This document shows, piece by piece, positions 44,627 through 54,214 of a DNA stretch of 64,000 nt. The notes under the pieces are model-generated. The model saw nothing but the letters and a program-made list of their open reading frames with translations, had not been told where the DNA came from and did not search any database. Within the stretch, counting starts at the first letter, position 1. Every line of letters begins with the position of its first letter. The translations under genes and the position numbers were made by a program. The stretch comes from Paracoccaceae bacterium (GTDB lineage: Bacteria > Pseudomonadota > Alphaproteobacteria > Rhodobacterales > Rhodobacteraceae). The DNA is taken from contig JAIOYF010000003.1 of NCBI GenBank assembly GCA_021741245.1, positions 62,001-126,000 of the forward strand. The letters are read 5' to 3'.

Positions 44627-45259
44627 GTGTTGGTATTGAAAAAGGCACGGCTGGTGTTTCTGGCCAATCCAAAGACCGCAACACAGGCGTTGCGCGCCAT
44701 GCTGGCCCCTCATGCTAAGGCTACCCCCCAAGACATCGGCGACAAGCATATCAACGCCCAGATCTATCATCGCAAATGGGCCAATCGTATCGCAGCCCGC
44801 ATTGGTGAGGTGCCCGAGACCATCGCCGTGATGCGCCAGCCGGTGCAGCACCTGAACAGTTGGTATCGCTATCGCCAACGCGACGCATTGAAGGGGCACG
44901 AGAATTCGACCCATGGACTAAGCTTTGCCGATTTCATCGAGGCTGTCTTGATGGAGGATCCGCCGCCCTTTGCCCGGATCGGGCGGCAGGCGCGGTTCTT
45001 GGGCTTTTTGAATGATGGCCCGCCGGTGAATTACATCTTTGACTTCGCCCGTCTGGACCTGATGGTGATGTTCTTGTCCGAACGGCTGGAGGTTGATCTG
45101 AAACTCGCCGTTCGCAATGTCTCGCCCGAGTGCGCGCCCAATTCAATGGACCTGCCCGAAGAGGTGCTGGCCCGCCTGCATCAGGCGCAGATGGCTGAAT
45201 TTGCGCTTTATGCCAAGGTGACGGATATGGGAGTTCTGGAGACACATGCTGCGGTCTGA
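44627..45259 (+). CDS. Small sulfotransferase-like protein
   Basis: 210-residue cytoplasmic protein. ARLVFLANPKTATQALRAML has the form of the 5'-phosphosulfate-binding loop of sulfotransferases, and TIAVMRQPVQHLNSWYRYRQ has that of the 3'-phosphate motif (R-x-P-x7-S-W). Rhodobacteraceae homologues have, as I recall, been annotated as 'gamma-glutamyl kinase', for which I see no motif. It is shorter than usual sulfotransferases (about 270 residues). The start appears to be a GTG behind GGTGGGG. It sits alone between the EamA gene and sdaA. Acceptor unknown. Confidence 0.7.
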   Translation: MLVLKKARLVFLANPKTATQALRAMLAPHAKATPQDIGDKHINAQIYHRKWANRIAARIGEVPETIAVMRQPVQHLNSWYRYRQRDALKGHENSTHGLSFADFIEAVLMEDPPPFARIGRQARFLGFLNDGPPVNYIFDFARLDLMVMFLSERLEVDLKLAVRNVSPECAPNSMDLPEEVLARLHQAQMAEFALYAKVTDMGVLETHAAV

Positions 45260-45325
45260 TCGGCAGACCCAGTCGTGTTGGCGTGGCGGCGCGTTTCGCC
45301 CTCACGATTTGTCCGTGTTATCGGG

Positions 45326-46705
45326 TCAGCAGTTGGGAACGTTGACCGCCAACCCCCCGAGCGAGGTTTCCTTGTACTTCTCATGCATATCGCGGCCGGT
45401 TTGGCGCATCGTCTCGATACAGACATCCAGACTGACCAGATGCTGACCATCGCCGCGCATCGACAGGCTGGCGGCTGACACGGCCTTGATGGCACCCAAA
45501 CCATTCCGTTCAATGCACGGCACCTGCACCAGCCCTTTGACGGGATCGCAGGTCATGCCAAGGTGATGTTCCAGCGCGATTTCGGCGGCATTTTCCACCT
45601 GTTCGGGCGTGCCGCCCAGAACGGCGCAAAGTCCCGCGGCCCCCATCGCGGCGGCCGACCCCACCTCGGCCTGACAGCCGCATTCCGCGCCCGAGATGCT
45701 GGCGTTATGCTTGCACAACCCCCCGATGGCGGCGGCAGTCAACAAGAACTCGGCCACCCGCGACGGGGCCGCCCCCGGCACATGGTCCAGCCAATAACGG
45801 ATCACCGCTGGCACGACACCTGCCGCGCCATTGGTGGGGGCAGTCACAACCTGACCTCCGGCGGCGTTTTCCTCATTCACCGCCATGGCGTAAAGGCTCA
45901 TCCAGTCGTTGATCGTATGCGGCGCTGTCATGTTCAGTCCACGCTCGGCCAGCAATTGGTCATGGATGCCTTTGGCGCGCCTGCGCACCTTTAGACCGCC
46001 CGGCAAAATGCCTTCGCGTTCCATTCCACGGCTGATGCAGGCATTCATCACGTCCCAGATCCGGGCGATGCCCTGATCCAAATCGCTGGCAGAGCGGAAC
46101 TTCAGCTCATTCGCGCGTTTCATCGCGGCAATCGACAGCCCGCTTTCACGGGCCATGCGCAACATCTCATCCGCCGTATCAAAGGGATAGGGCACAGCGG
46201 CGCGGGAAGTCTTTTTCGTCTCGCCCGCCGCATCAAGTTCGGCAGCGGTCAGAACAAAGCCGCCACCGATGGAGTAATAGGTTTCTTGCAAGATCACGTC
46301 GCCCTGCGCATCCGTTGCCCGCAAGATCATGCCATTGGCATGGCCGGGCAGGGCAGGGCCGTAGTCAAAGCTGAGATCGCGTTCCGGGTCAAACCGCATC
46401 GGCCCAAGGCCGGGGGGCGTGATCTGGCGAGTGATGCGGATGTCATGCAAGGCAGCCTCTGCCTTTTGCGCGTCATAGGTCTCGGGCAGAAAACCGGCGA
46501 GGCCAAGGATCGTGGCCCTGTCGGTCGCATGGCCGACCCCGGTAAAGGCAAGGCTGCCATGCAGGCTGGCGCGGAGCCCATGGGCCTGAAACGGCGAGGC
46601 GCGCAAACGGTCAACAAAGCGCGCAGCCGCCACCATGGGGCCCATGGTATGGCTGGAGGACGGGCCGATACCGACCTTGAACATGTCGAAGACGGAAAGG
46701 AACAT
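45326..46705 (-). CDS. sdaA: L-serine ammonia-lyase (iron-sulfur type)
   Basis: 459-residue single-chain serine dehydratase that converts L-serine to pyruvate and ammonia with a [4Fe-4S] cluster. The beta domain starts MFLSVFDMFKVGIGPSSSHT. The alpha domain has TNGAAGVVPAVIRYW, SGAECGCQAEVGSAAAMGAA and HHLGMTCDPVKGLVQVPCIE, which supply the cluster cysteines. Length and motifs match E. coli SdaA/SdaB. The neighbouring sulfotransferase-like gene is convergent and separated by 66 bases. Confidence 0.95.
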   Translation of the reverse strand: MFLSVFDMFKVGIGPSSSHTMGPMVAAARFVDRLRASPFQAHGLRASLHGSLAFTGVGHATDRATILGLAGFLPETYDAQKAEAALHDIRITRQITPPGLGPMRFDPERDLSFDYGPALPGHANGMILRATDAQGDVILQETYYSIGGGFVLTAAELDAAGETKKTSRAAVPYPFDTADEMLRMARESGLSIAAMKRANELKFRSASDLDQGIARIWDVMNACISRGMEREGILPGGLKVRRRAKGIHDQLLAERGLNMTAPHTINDWMSLYAMAVNEENAAGGQVVTAPTNGAAGVVPAVIRYWLDHVPGAAPSRVAEFLLTAAAIGGLCKHNASISGAECGCQAEVGSAAAMGAAGLCAVLGGTPEQVENAAEIALEHHLGMTCDPVKGLVQVPCIERNGLGAIKAVSAASLSMRGDGQHLVSLDVCIETMRQTGRDMHEKYKETSLGGLAVNVPNC

Positions 46706-46804
46706 TCTTGACCCTGCATCTGCTGCGCTTTTGTCAATGTGGGGCAGATCGGCCTAAGACCCAAGGTCGAAAGCGACATGGCACGCTTATCTGCGTCATA
46801 TGCC

Positions 46805-47485
46805 TCAGGTCGCGCTGCCCACTGGTGGGGTGGCAAGGCGGGGCGCAGTAAAGGGGCTCGGTCCCAACCCTTCGACCAAGGCAAGACGTGCGGTCTGTGG
46901 CGTGGCCTCCATTGCGACCGCAATGGCGTGCAGCGCCGGAAAATCCCCAAGCACGAACCACGGTTCCTGTCCCCGTGGATACAGGACGGACCACCGCATC
47001 AGGGCACACAGATAGGGCGCAAGGATGCCGCTGGTTGCAAACACCTCCGGGGTAGCTGCTGCGGCATCATTCAGCACACGGAAATGTCCCTTCATGCGGT
47101 TCACGATGATCTGATGATGGGCGGAAATGGCATTCGCGGGAACATAGTGCTCAGGATAAAACAATTGGCGCAGATCGGCGTGCGCGGTGTTTGAGGTAAA
47201 GAACAACCACCGCAATAGCGCGCCACGATTGGGGTCTTGTGGCCTTGGCGCAATGCCGTGGGTATCGGCCAGCCACAACAGGATTGCCCCGGTTTCACTG
47301 ATCACACCTTGGGTAGTTTCCAGTGTTGGGATCAGCCCGGTCGGGTTCAGCGCGCGATAGGCGGGGCTGTCTTGTTGGCGGGTCGTGCGATCCACAAGGG
47401 CGGTGCGATAGGGCAGCCCCACGCCCTCCAGCACCAGCCGGACGATCAGCGACGCATTGTCGGGCGCATAGTGCAGGACATACAT
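46805..47485 (-). CDS. Glutathione S-transferase family protein
   Basis: 226-residue protein with an N-terminal thioredoxin-like domain (about 1-78: YVLHYAPDNASLIVRLVLEG, then NPTGLIPTLET and the glutathione-binding SETGAILLWLAD) and a helical C-terminal domain. Asn or Ser near residues 9-11 would be the catalytic position, as in beta/nu-type enzymes. ATG 47485 follows GGGAGGAAGATC; the ATG 24 bases earlier lacks such a site. It is divergent from rpiA across a 208-base gap in which I see no clear promoter. Substrate unknown. Confidence 0.88.
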   Translation of the reverse strand: MYVLHYAPDNASLIVRLVLEGVGLPYRTALVDRTTRQQDSPAYRALNPTGLIPTLETTQGVISETGAILLWLADTHGIAPRPQDPNRGALLRWLFFTSNTAHADLRQLFYPEHYVPANAISAHHQIIVNRMKGHFRVLNDAAAATPEVFATSGILAPYLCALMRWSVLYPRGQEPWFVLGDFPALHAIAVAMEATPQTARLALVEGLGPSPFTAPRLATPPVGSAT

Positions 47486-47693
47486 GATCTTCCTCCCAAA
47501 TTGCGGCACAGGCTGGTGTCATAGCGCGCGCATGGCAAGGATGCTTGCCTGAACCGCGCTCTCAATGGCCCTTTGCGACCCGCGCCCCGCTTCCCAAAGG
47601 CCGCATGCTTGTCTTGATGGGAAGATTGCCCCTCGCACGCGCGCGGCATAGTGCCTATAACCCTTTCATCTGCTATCCTAATGGAGTCTTCCC

Positions 47694-48479
47694 ATGCCTG
47701 CCGAGCTTTCCCCCATCGACAAGGCCAAGTTTCTGGCCGCCAAGCGCGCAACCGAGTTTGTCGAGGATGGGATGAAGCTGGGCCTTGGCACCGGCAGCAC
47801 CGCCGCGTGGATGGTGCGCTGCCTTGGTGAGCGGATCCGCGAAGAGGGGTTGCGCGTGGTCGGCGTGCCCACCAGTCGCCGCACAGCACAGCTGGCCCAG
47901 CAGGTGGGCGTGCCAATCACGACGCTTGATGATGCAAAATGGCTGGATCTGACAATTGACGGGGCCGATGAATTCGACGGCAACCTTAACTTGATCAAGG
48001 GCGGTGGCGCGGCCTTGCTGCAAGAAAAGATCGTGGCCACGGCCAGCGATCAGATGATCGTGATTGCCGATGCCGCCAAGGATGTGACCCAGCTTGGTGC
48101 CTTTCCCCTGCCGATTGAGGTGATCCCCTTTGGCTGGCAGACGACAAAGGCGCTGGTCGAAGAAACCTTGGTCTCGCTGGATGTGTTGAACCGCGATGTA
48201 ACATTGCGGATGAACGGGGCCTCGCCGCTGATCACGGACGAGTCGAACTATATCCTTGACCTGCATCTGCGGCGCATTGGCAACCCGCGTCAGTTGGCGC
48301 TGGTGTTGAACCAGATTCCGGGTGTGGTGGAAAATGGCCTGTTCATTGACATCTGCGATATCGTGGTGATCGGCCATGGTGATGGCCGGGTTACAGTGCG
48401 CGACATCAACTCGGGCGAGGAACATGACGACCGGGTGGAATTTGCCCCCACAGACAATGTATTTGCGGATCTGGACTGA
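47694..48479 (+). CDS. rpiA: Ribose-5-phosphate isomerase A
   Basis: 261-residue enzyme that interconverts ribose 5-phosphate and ribulose 5-phosphate in the pentose phosphate pathway. The phosphate-binding loop KLGLGTGSTAAWMVR, TIDGADEFDGNLNLIKGGGA with catalytic residues, and LLQEKIVA are all present. The C-terminus is about 25 residues longer than E. coli RpiA. GGAG precedes the ATG. It overlaps the glutathione reductase gene by one base (TGATG), so both are translated from one message. Confidence 0.96.
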   Translation: MPAELSPIDKAKFLAAKRATEFVEDGMKLGLGTGSTAAWMVRCLGERIREEGLRVVGVPTSRRTAQLAQQVGVPITTLDDAKWLDLTIDGADEFDGNLNLIKGGGAALLQEKIVATASDQMIVIADAAKDVTQLGAFPLPIEVIPFGWQTTKALVEETLVSLDVLNRDVTLRMNGASPLITDESNYILDLHLRRIGNPRQLALVLNQIPGVVENGLFIDICDIVVIGHGDGRVTVRDINSGEEHDDRVEFAPTDNVFADLD

Positions 48480-49915
48480 TGGCATTTGACGTAGACCTGT
48501 TTGTGATCGGCGGCGGCTCGGGCGGGGTTCGGGCGGCGCGGATGGCGGCGGCCACGGGGGCCAAAGTGGCCTTGGCCGAGGATAGCCGCATGGGTGGCAC
48601 CTGTGTGATCCGGGGATGCGTGCCCAAAAAGCTGATGGTCTTTGCCAGCAGTTTTCGGGAATTGCCGGGCGAAGCGCGGGCCTATGGCTGGGATATTCCG
48701 GATGGCAGCTTTGACTGGCAGGCCTTTCGCGGCAAGCTGCACGCCGAGTTGGACCGGCTGGAGGGCGTTTATCGCCGTTTGCTTGATGGTTCGGGGGTCG
48801 CAATCCATGATGCGCGCGCGCGGCTGAGCGACGCACATACGGTGGAATTGTCGAACGGCACGCGGGTCACGGCCAAGCATATTCTTGTCGCCACCGGCGG
48901 GCGGCCAGAGCGGCCTGATTTGCCAAATGCCCAGCTTGGGCTGGTGTCGGATGACATTTTCTTGATGGACAAACTGCCACGCTCTGTCTTGATCATAGGC
49001 GGCGGCTTCATCGCCTGTGAGATGGCCTGCATCCTCAACGGCCTTGGCGTCAAGGTCACGCAATTCTACCGCGGTGCGCAGATCTTGCGTGGCTTTGATG
49101 ATGAGGCGCGGGGTCTTGTCGCCGAGGCCATGAAGGAAAGCGGGATCGACCTGCATCTGGGCACGAACATCGTCGAGATGGCCGAGGCTGCCGCCATGGG
49201 CGAACAAGACTCGGACATGGGGGCGGATGTGGGCTTTTCCGCAGATCTTTTGCCGCATTCGGGCAAAAAGGGCTGTCCGGTCTGGGTCAAATCCACCAAT
49301 GGCCATGAGGCGGTCTTTGACTCGGTCCTGTTTGCCACCGGACGCGCACCAAACAGCCGCGACCTTGGGCTGGAGGATATTGGCGTCAAGATCGGCAGAC
49401 GTGGTGAGATTGTGGTCGATGACTATAGCCAGACAGCGGTGCCGTCGGTCTATGCGATTGGCGATGTGACCAACCGCGTTAACCTGACCCCGGTTGCCAT
49501 CCGCGAAGGCATGGCCTTTTCGCGCACCGTCTTCGAAGGCGACCCCACCCCGGTCGATCACACGTTGATCCCCTCGGCCGTCTTCACCCAGCCTGAGCTT
49601 GGCACCATTGGTCTGACCGAGGAAGAGGCCCGCGCTCAGGAGCCTATCGAGGTGTATTGCACCAGCTTCCGTCCCATGCGCTCGGCCTTTGCGGGCAGCA
49701 CGGCGCGTGTCATGATGAAGATCGTGGTGTCTCAGGAAAGCCGCAAGGTCTTGGGGGTGCATATTGTCGCACCCGAAGCCGGGGAAATGATCCAGCTTGC
49801 CGCAATTGCAGTGAAGATGGGGGCCACGAAAGAGGATTTTGACCGCACCGTGGCGGTTCATCCCACAATGGCAGAAGAACTGGTCACAATGCGTGCGCCA
49901 GTGCGTCGTTCCTGA
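48479..49915 (+). CDS. gor: Glutathione-disulfide reductase
   Basis: 478-residue flavoprotein that reduces glutathione disulfide with NADPH. The FAD motif is DLFVIGGGSGGVRAARMAA, the redox-active disulfide is in MGGTCVIRGCVPKKLM, the NADPH-binding region has LIIGGGFIACEMACIL, and the C-terminal HPTMAEE supplies the catalytic His-Glu pair. The chain is longer than usual (about 450) because of an extra stretch of about 28 residues after NIVEMAEAAA that includes EQDSDMGADVGFSADLLP. Coupled to rpiA, whose pathway supports NADPH supply. Confidence 0.94.
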   Translation: MAFDVDLFVIGGGSGGVRAARMAAATGAKVALAEDSRMGGTCVIRGCVPKKLMVFASSFRELPGEARAYGWDIPDGSFDWQAFRGKLHAELDRLEGVYRRLLDGSGVAIHDARARLSDAHTVELSNGTRVTAKHILVATGGRPERPDLPNAQLGLVSDDIFLMDKLPRSVLIIGGGFIACEMACILNGLGVKVTQFYRGAQILRGFDDEARGLVAEAMKESGIDLHLGTNIVEMAEAAAMGEQDSDMGADVGFSADLLPHSGKKGCPVWVKSTNGHEAVFDSVLFATGRAPNSRDLGLEDIGVKIGRRGEIVVDDYSQTAVPSVYAIGDVTNRVNLTPVAIREGMAFSRTVFEGDPTPVDHTLIPSAVFTQPELGTIGLTEEEARAQEPIEVYCTSFRPMRSAFAGSTARVMMKIVVSQESRKVLGVHIVAPEAGEMIQLAAIAVKMGATKEDFDRTVAVHPTMAEELVTMRAPVRRS

Positions 49916-49986
49916 CGGGGATCGCTTGAATTTCGCGCCAAAATGACCAGTTAAGACACAAGGTAAGAAAAGAAGGGTTTCAACGT

Positions 49987-51177
49987 ATGGCAAGTGGAGG
50001 TCCCTGGGGCGGCGGTGGCGGCACGGGCGGAGATGATCGCGGCAATGGCAAGGATGACGATCGTCGTCCGCAAGGTGGCCGCAAGCCTGGCAATGACGGC
50101 CCGCAAATACCCGAGATCGATGAGATCGTCAAAAAGGGGCAAGAGCAGCTGCGTGTCCTGATGGGCGGTCGCGGTGGCAAGGGCAACCTTGGTGGCGGCA
50201 ACGGCGGGCGCGGTCCGGATGGGCCAAAGGTGACCAAACAGGGCATCGCGCTTGCTGCCTTGGCGGCGGTGGCGTTGTGGTCATACATGTCGTTTTACAC
50301 GGTCAAGCCCGAAGAACGCTCGGTCGAGTTGATGCTTGGCAAGTTTTCCACAATCGGAAATCCGGGCCTGAACTTTGCGCCTTGGCCTTTGGTCACGGCG
50401 GAAATTGTGCAGGTCACCAACGAACAGCAGACAGATATCGGACTTGGCCGGTCGGGCGAGGATGGCGGTCTGATGCTGACACGCGATCAGAACATCGTGG
50501 ATATCGGTTTTCAGGTGGTCTGGAACATCGATGATCCTGCCAAGTTCTTGTTCAACCTGAAAGATCCGGCGGACACGATCCGCGCCGTTTCGGAATCGGC
50601 GATGCGTGACATCATCGCCCGGTCCGAGCTTTCGCCCATTCTGAACCGCGACCGGGGGGCGATTGCGACCGACCTGCGCACGGCGGTGCAAAGCACGCTC
50701 GACAGCTACGATGCAGGCCTGAATGTCATCCGCGTGAACTTTGAAAAAGCCGACCCCCCGCGTGAAGTGATCGATGCCTTCCGTGCGGTGCAAGCGGCAC
50801 AGCAGGAACGTGACCGGCTGGAGAAAGAGGCAGACGCCTATGCCAACCGGGTGACCGCAGGGGCCCGTGGTGAAGCGGCGCGGCTGTTGGAGGAATCCGA
50901 GGCCTATCGCGCGCAGGTCGTCAACAACGCCAGCGGTGAAGCCAGCCGCTTCTTGTCGGTCTATGAGGAATACATCAAGGCCCCGGAAGTGACCCGCAAG
51001 CGGATGTATCTGGAAACGATGGAACGTGTGTTCGGAGGTATGAACAAGGTGATCCTTGACGGTGTGTCTGGCAGCGATGCCGGCGGGCAAGGCGTGGTGC
51101 CGTTCCTGCCGCTCAATGACCTTGGTCGCACAACGTCCACAGGGGCTGCTGCAGCCACCACCGGGGGGAACAACTGA
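49987..51177 (+). CDS. hflK: FtsH protease modulator HflK
   Basis: 396-residue SPFH/prohibitin-family membrane protein that forms a cage with HflC around the FtsH protease. A Gly/Asp-rich N-terminal tail (1-80, starting ASGGPWGGGG) precedes one membrane helix (about 82-105), the SPFH domain beginning FYTVKPEERSVELMLGKF, and a long coiled coil (about 265-330). The C-terminal tail is GVVPFLPLNDL. Its stop overlaps the hflC start by one base. Together with hflC and DUF2065 it forms a typical operon. Confidence 0.96.
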   Translation: MASGGPWGGGGGTGGDDRGNGKDDDRRPQGGRKPGNDGPQIPEIDEIVKKGQEQLRVLMGGRGGKGNLGGGNGGRGPDGPKVTKQGIALAALAAVALWSYMSFYTVKPEERSVELMLGKFSTIGNPGLNFAPWPLVTAEIVQVTNEQQTDIGLGRSGEDGGLMLTRDQNIVDIGFQVVWNIDDPAKFLFNLKDPADTIRAVSESAMRDIIARSELSPILNRDRGAIATDLRTAVQSTLDSYDAGLNVIRVNFEKADPPREVIDAFRAVQAAQQERDRLEKEADAYANRVTAGARGEAARLLEESEAYRAQVVNNASGEASRFLSVYEEYIKAPEVTRKRMYLETMERVFGGMNKVILDGVSGSDAGGQGVVPFLPLNDLGRTTSTGAAAATTGGNN

Positions 51178-52064
51178 TGAAGATGCAACTTATTCTTCCG
51201 GTGATTGCGATTGCCGGGGCTGCCGTGCTGTCCTCGCTGTTTATCGTGACGGAAAAGGAAAAGGCGTTGGTCCTGCAGTTCGGGCAGGTCAAACAGGTCA
51301 AGGAAGATCCGGGCCTTGGCTTCAAGATCCCGCTTATTCAAGAGGTTGTGCTGTATGATGACCGTATCCTCGGTCTGCCGACACAGCCGATCGAAGTCAC
51401 ACCATTGGATGATCGGCGGCTTGTGGTTGACGCCTTTGCCCGTTGGCGGATCAGCGAGCTTGTGACCTTTCGCGAAGCGGTCGGGGCAGGCGGCACAGAC
51501 GCCGCCCAAGTGCGCCTTGACCGCATCTTGAACGCGGCCATCCGCGAAGTCTTGGGTTCTGTGCCGTCGAACCGGGTCTTGTCCGAGGATCGTACGGCGC
51601 TGATGAACCAGATCCGCGACCGGGCACGTGAGGAATCGGGGGCCTTGGGCATCGAAGTGATCGACGTGCGCCTGACCCGGACCGACCTGCCCGAGCAAAA
51701 CCTTGCTGCCACCTTTGCAAGGATGCGGGCCGAACGGGAACGTGAAGCGGCGGACGAAATCGCCCGTGGTGGTGAAGCGGCCCAGCGTGTCCGCGCTGCC
51801 GCCGACCGGACCGTGGTGGAACTGACCTCCGAGGCGCGCAAGAACGCCGAGATCATCCGCGGTGAAGCGGACGCTGAACGCAATGGCATCTATGCCGAGG
51901 CCTTTGGTCGCGATCCGGAATTCTTTGCCTTTACCCGCTCGCTCACGTCTTATGAGCGGTCGTTGCAGGGGACAAATTCCTCGATTGTGATGCAGCCAGA
52001 CAGCGAGTTCTTCGACTATCTGCGCAGCGAGCAGGCCCCGGCAGACCGGCCCGTGCAGCCGTGA
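51177..52064 (+). CDS. hflC: FtsH protease modulator HflC
   Basis: 295-residue partner of HflK. The N-terminal membrane anchor is LILPVIAIAGAAVLSSLFIV, followed by the SPFH domain (EKEKALVLQFGQVKQV, GLGFKIPLIQEVVLYDDRIL). The coiled-coil tail includes RMRAEREREAADEIARGGEA, and the usual SEFFDYLR near the C-terminus is present as SEFFDYLRSEQ. The GTG start of the next gene overlaps its stop. Confidence 0.96.
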   Translation: MKMQLILPVIAIAGAAVLSSLFIVTEKEKALVLQFGQVKQVKEDPGLGFKIPLIQEVVLYDDRILGLPTQPIEVTPLDDRRLVVDAFARWRISELVTFREAVGAGGTDAAQVRLDRILNAAIREVLGSVPSNRVLSEDRTALMNQIRDRAREESGALGIEVIDVRLTRTDLPEQNLAATFARMRAEREREAADEIARGGEAAQRVRAAADRTVVELTSEARKNAEIIRGEADAERNGIYAEAFGRDPEFFAFTRSLTSYERSLQGTNSSIVMQPDSEFFDYLRSEQAPADRPVQP

Positions 52065-52261
52065 CGCCGATCTTGTCAGCCCTTGGGCTGGTCTTGGTAT
52101 TGGAGGGGCTGGCGCTTGCGCTGGCCCCTTCGCGTATCGAAGACCTCTTGGCGTTTTTTGCCCGATTGAGCCGGGATCAGCGGCGCATGATGGGTTTGGC
52201 CGCAGTGGCCATTGGCGTGGTTCTTGTGGCCATAGCGCGCCTGTTTGGGCAGGCGGGATAA
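52061..52261 (+). CDS. DUF2065 (YjeT-like) small membrane protein
   Basis: 66-residue protein with two hydrophobic helices (about 3-22 and 45-62). VLVLEGLALALAPSRIEDLL and the RDQRRMMGLAAVAIGVVLVA segment match DUF2065, which usually sits behind hflC. Its function is unknown. The GTG start overlaps the hflC stop (GTGA), so it depends on hflC translation. It ends at a set of tandem hairpins. Confidence 0.88.
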   Translation: MTPILSALGLVLVLEGLALALAPSRIEDLLAFFARLSRDQRRMMGLAAVAIGVVLVAIARLFGQAG

Positions 52262-52324
52262 ATTCCATGAGAATGGAATTTGCAATTCTTTTGGGAAAAG
52301 AATTGGCGCCCATCTTCCGGCGCC
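52260..52324. terminator. Three tandem hairpins closing the hflKC operon
   Basis: AAATTCCAT-GAGA-ATGGAATTT (52260-52281), AATTCTTTT-GGG-AAAAGAATT (52284-52304) and GGCGCC-CATCTTCC-GGCGCC (52305-52324). All three stems are perfect. The first two are A+T-rich, unusual in this genome, and symmetrical, so they can act on both strands. They lie between the DUF2065 stop and the convergent FG-GAP gene. Confidence 0.65.
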
Positions 52325-52381
52325 CAGGCGCGCTGAAACCGCAGGATCATGGGTTGGCGGCGCCGACCCGGTGACCACCAG

Positions 52382-53227
52382 TCAGCCGCAGCGCTGCGCG
52401 CGTGTCAGGTCGGCTTTGCGTTTCAGCGGGCCAAGATCGGTGACAATTGCGCCCTTTGCCGACAGGCGCACCTCCATGATCCTTGACCAATCGGCGGATG
52501 CCAAGATCAGGCTGTCTTGCCCTTTGCAGCTTCGGGTCCCGCCCGAGAGGAAAGCATCGCCGATCTGATGATTGGTCAGGCCCTTGATACGGGCAATCTC
52601 GGTCAGTTTTGCGCCGGATTTGCGAACAAAGACCAGTTCGCGGGCCAGATGCGGGCGGTCGACATAGGCGATTTCGCTTTGTCCATCCCCATCAAAATCG
52701 CCATATCCTGCGGGGGAAAGCCAGCGTTGCGGCTGGCCGATAAAATCTGTTGTCGCACTGCGGGTCAACTCTGTGCTGCCGGGGGTGTCGTGGCGTGGGT
52801 AATCCCAGACCACAAGCCGCGCACCCTTGTCGATGTGGCTTTCCACCACCACGATTTCGGGCCGCCCGTCGCCATCCACATCCCAGAGCCTTGGTGCCAC
52901 ATCCTCAAAGACCAATGTGGGTTCAAGGCGGATCGCTCTGCCTTCGGTGCCGGCTCGGCACGCGCCGCAGGACAGGCCGCTGACATCAAGCTTCGCAAAC
53001 ATCGGGATTCCGCCGCGCACATCATGGATGTAGCGGTCGGTTGGCATGCTCAGACGGGCGCGCAGGGGCCATGTCGGGTGGTTTTTGTCACGCGCTTTGG
53101 GTGCGGGCACCTGCACCTCGACAAAAGCCCCACCATCGGGTCGGGCCCATGTCTCTTGTGCAAGCGTGGGCGCAGCAGCGACAAGCAAGGCCGCAAGGGC
53201 AAATGCCTGTGTGATCCTGCGGCCCAT
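52382..53227 (-). CDS. Secreted FG-GAP/VCBS repeat protein
   Basis: 281-residue protein with a signal peptide ending around TLAQE, so periplasmic or secreted. Two calcium-binding-type loops typical of FG-GAP/VCBS propeller repeats are seen: RLWDVDGDGRPEIVVVE (about 112-128) and YGDFDGDGQSEIAYVD (about 173-188). A LSCGACRAG segment between residues 80 and 95 could form a disulfide. Too short for a full seven-blade propeller. GAGG precedes the ATG. The ferredoxin gene lies 8 bases upstream on the same strand. Function unknown. Confidence 0.78.
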   Translation of the reverse strand: MGRRITQAFALAALLVAAAPTLAQETWARPDGGAFVEVQVPAPKARDKNHPTWPLRARLSMPTDRYIHDVRGGIPMFAKLDVSGLSCGACRAGTEGRAIRLEPTLVFEDVAPRLWDVDGDGRPEIVVVESHIDKGARLVVWDYPRHDTPGSTELTRSATTDFIGQPQRWLSPAGYGDFDGDGQSEIAYVDRPHLARELVFVRKSGAKLTEIARIKGLTNHQIGDAFLSGGTRSCKGQDSLILASADWSRIMEVRLSAKGAIVTDLGPLKRKADLTRAQRCG

Positions 53228-53235
53228 CGCCTGCC

Positions 53236-54078
<843 letters not shown>

Positions 54079-54214
54079 CGCCGCGCAAAAGCGATGGTGA
54101 CCCTGCGGCCACGGCCTTGGTCAAGATGGATGTGCCGTCTAGGACCGGGGGACTGCCCATGCTATGGTCCTGCCCAGAACGGGTAAACCGGCACAGGCAG
54201 GATACGCAATCACT

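Noticed and set aside
48290-49993. 567-codon minus-strand open frame
   Set aside because: Antisense to glutathione reductase; no motif and no ribosome-binding site.
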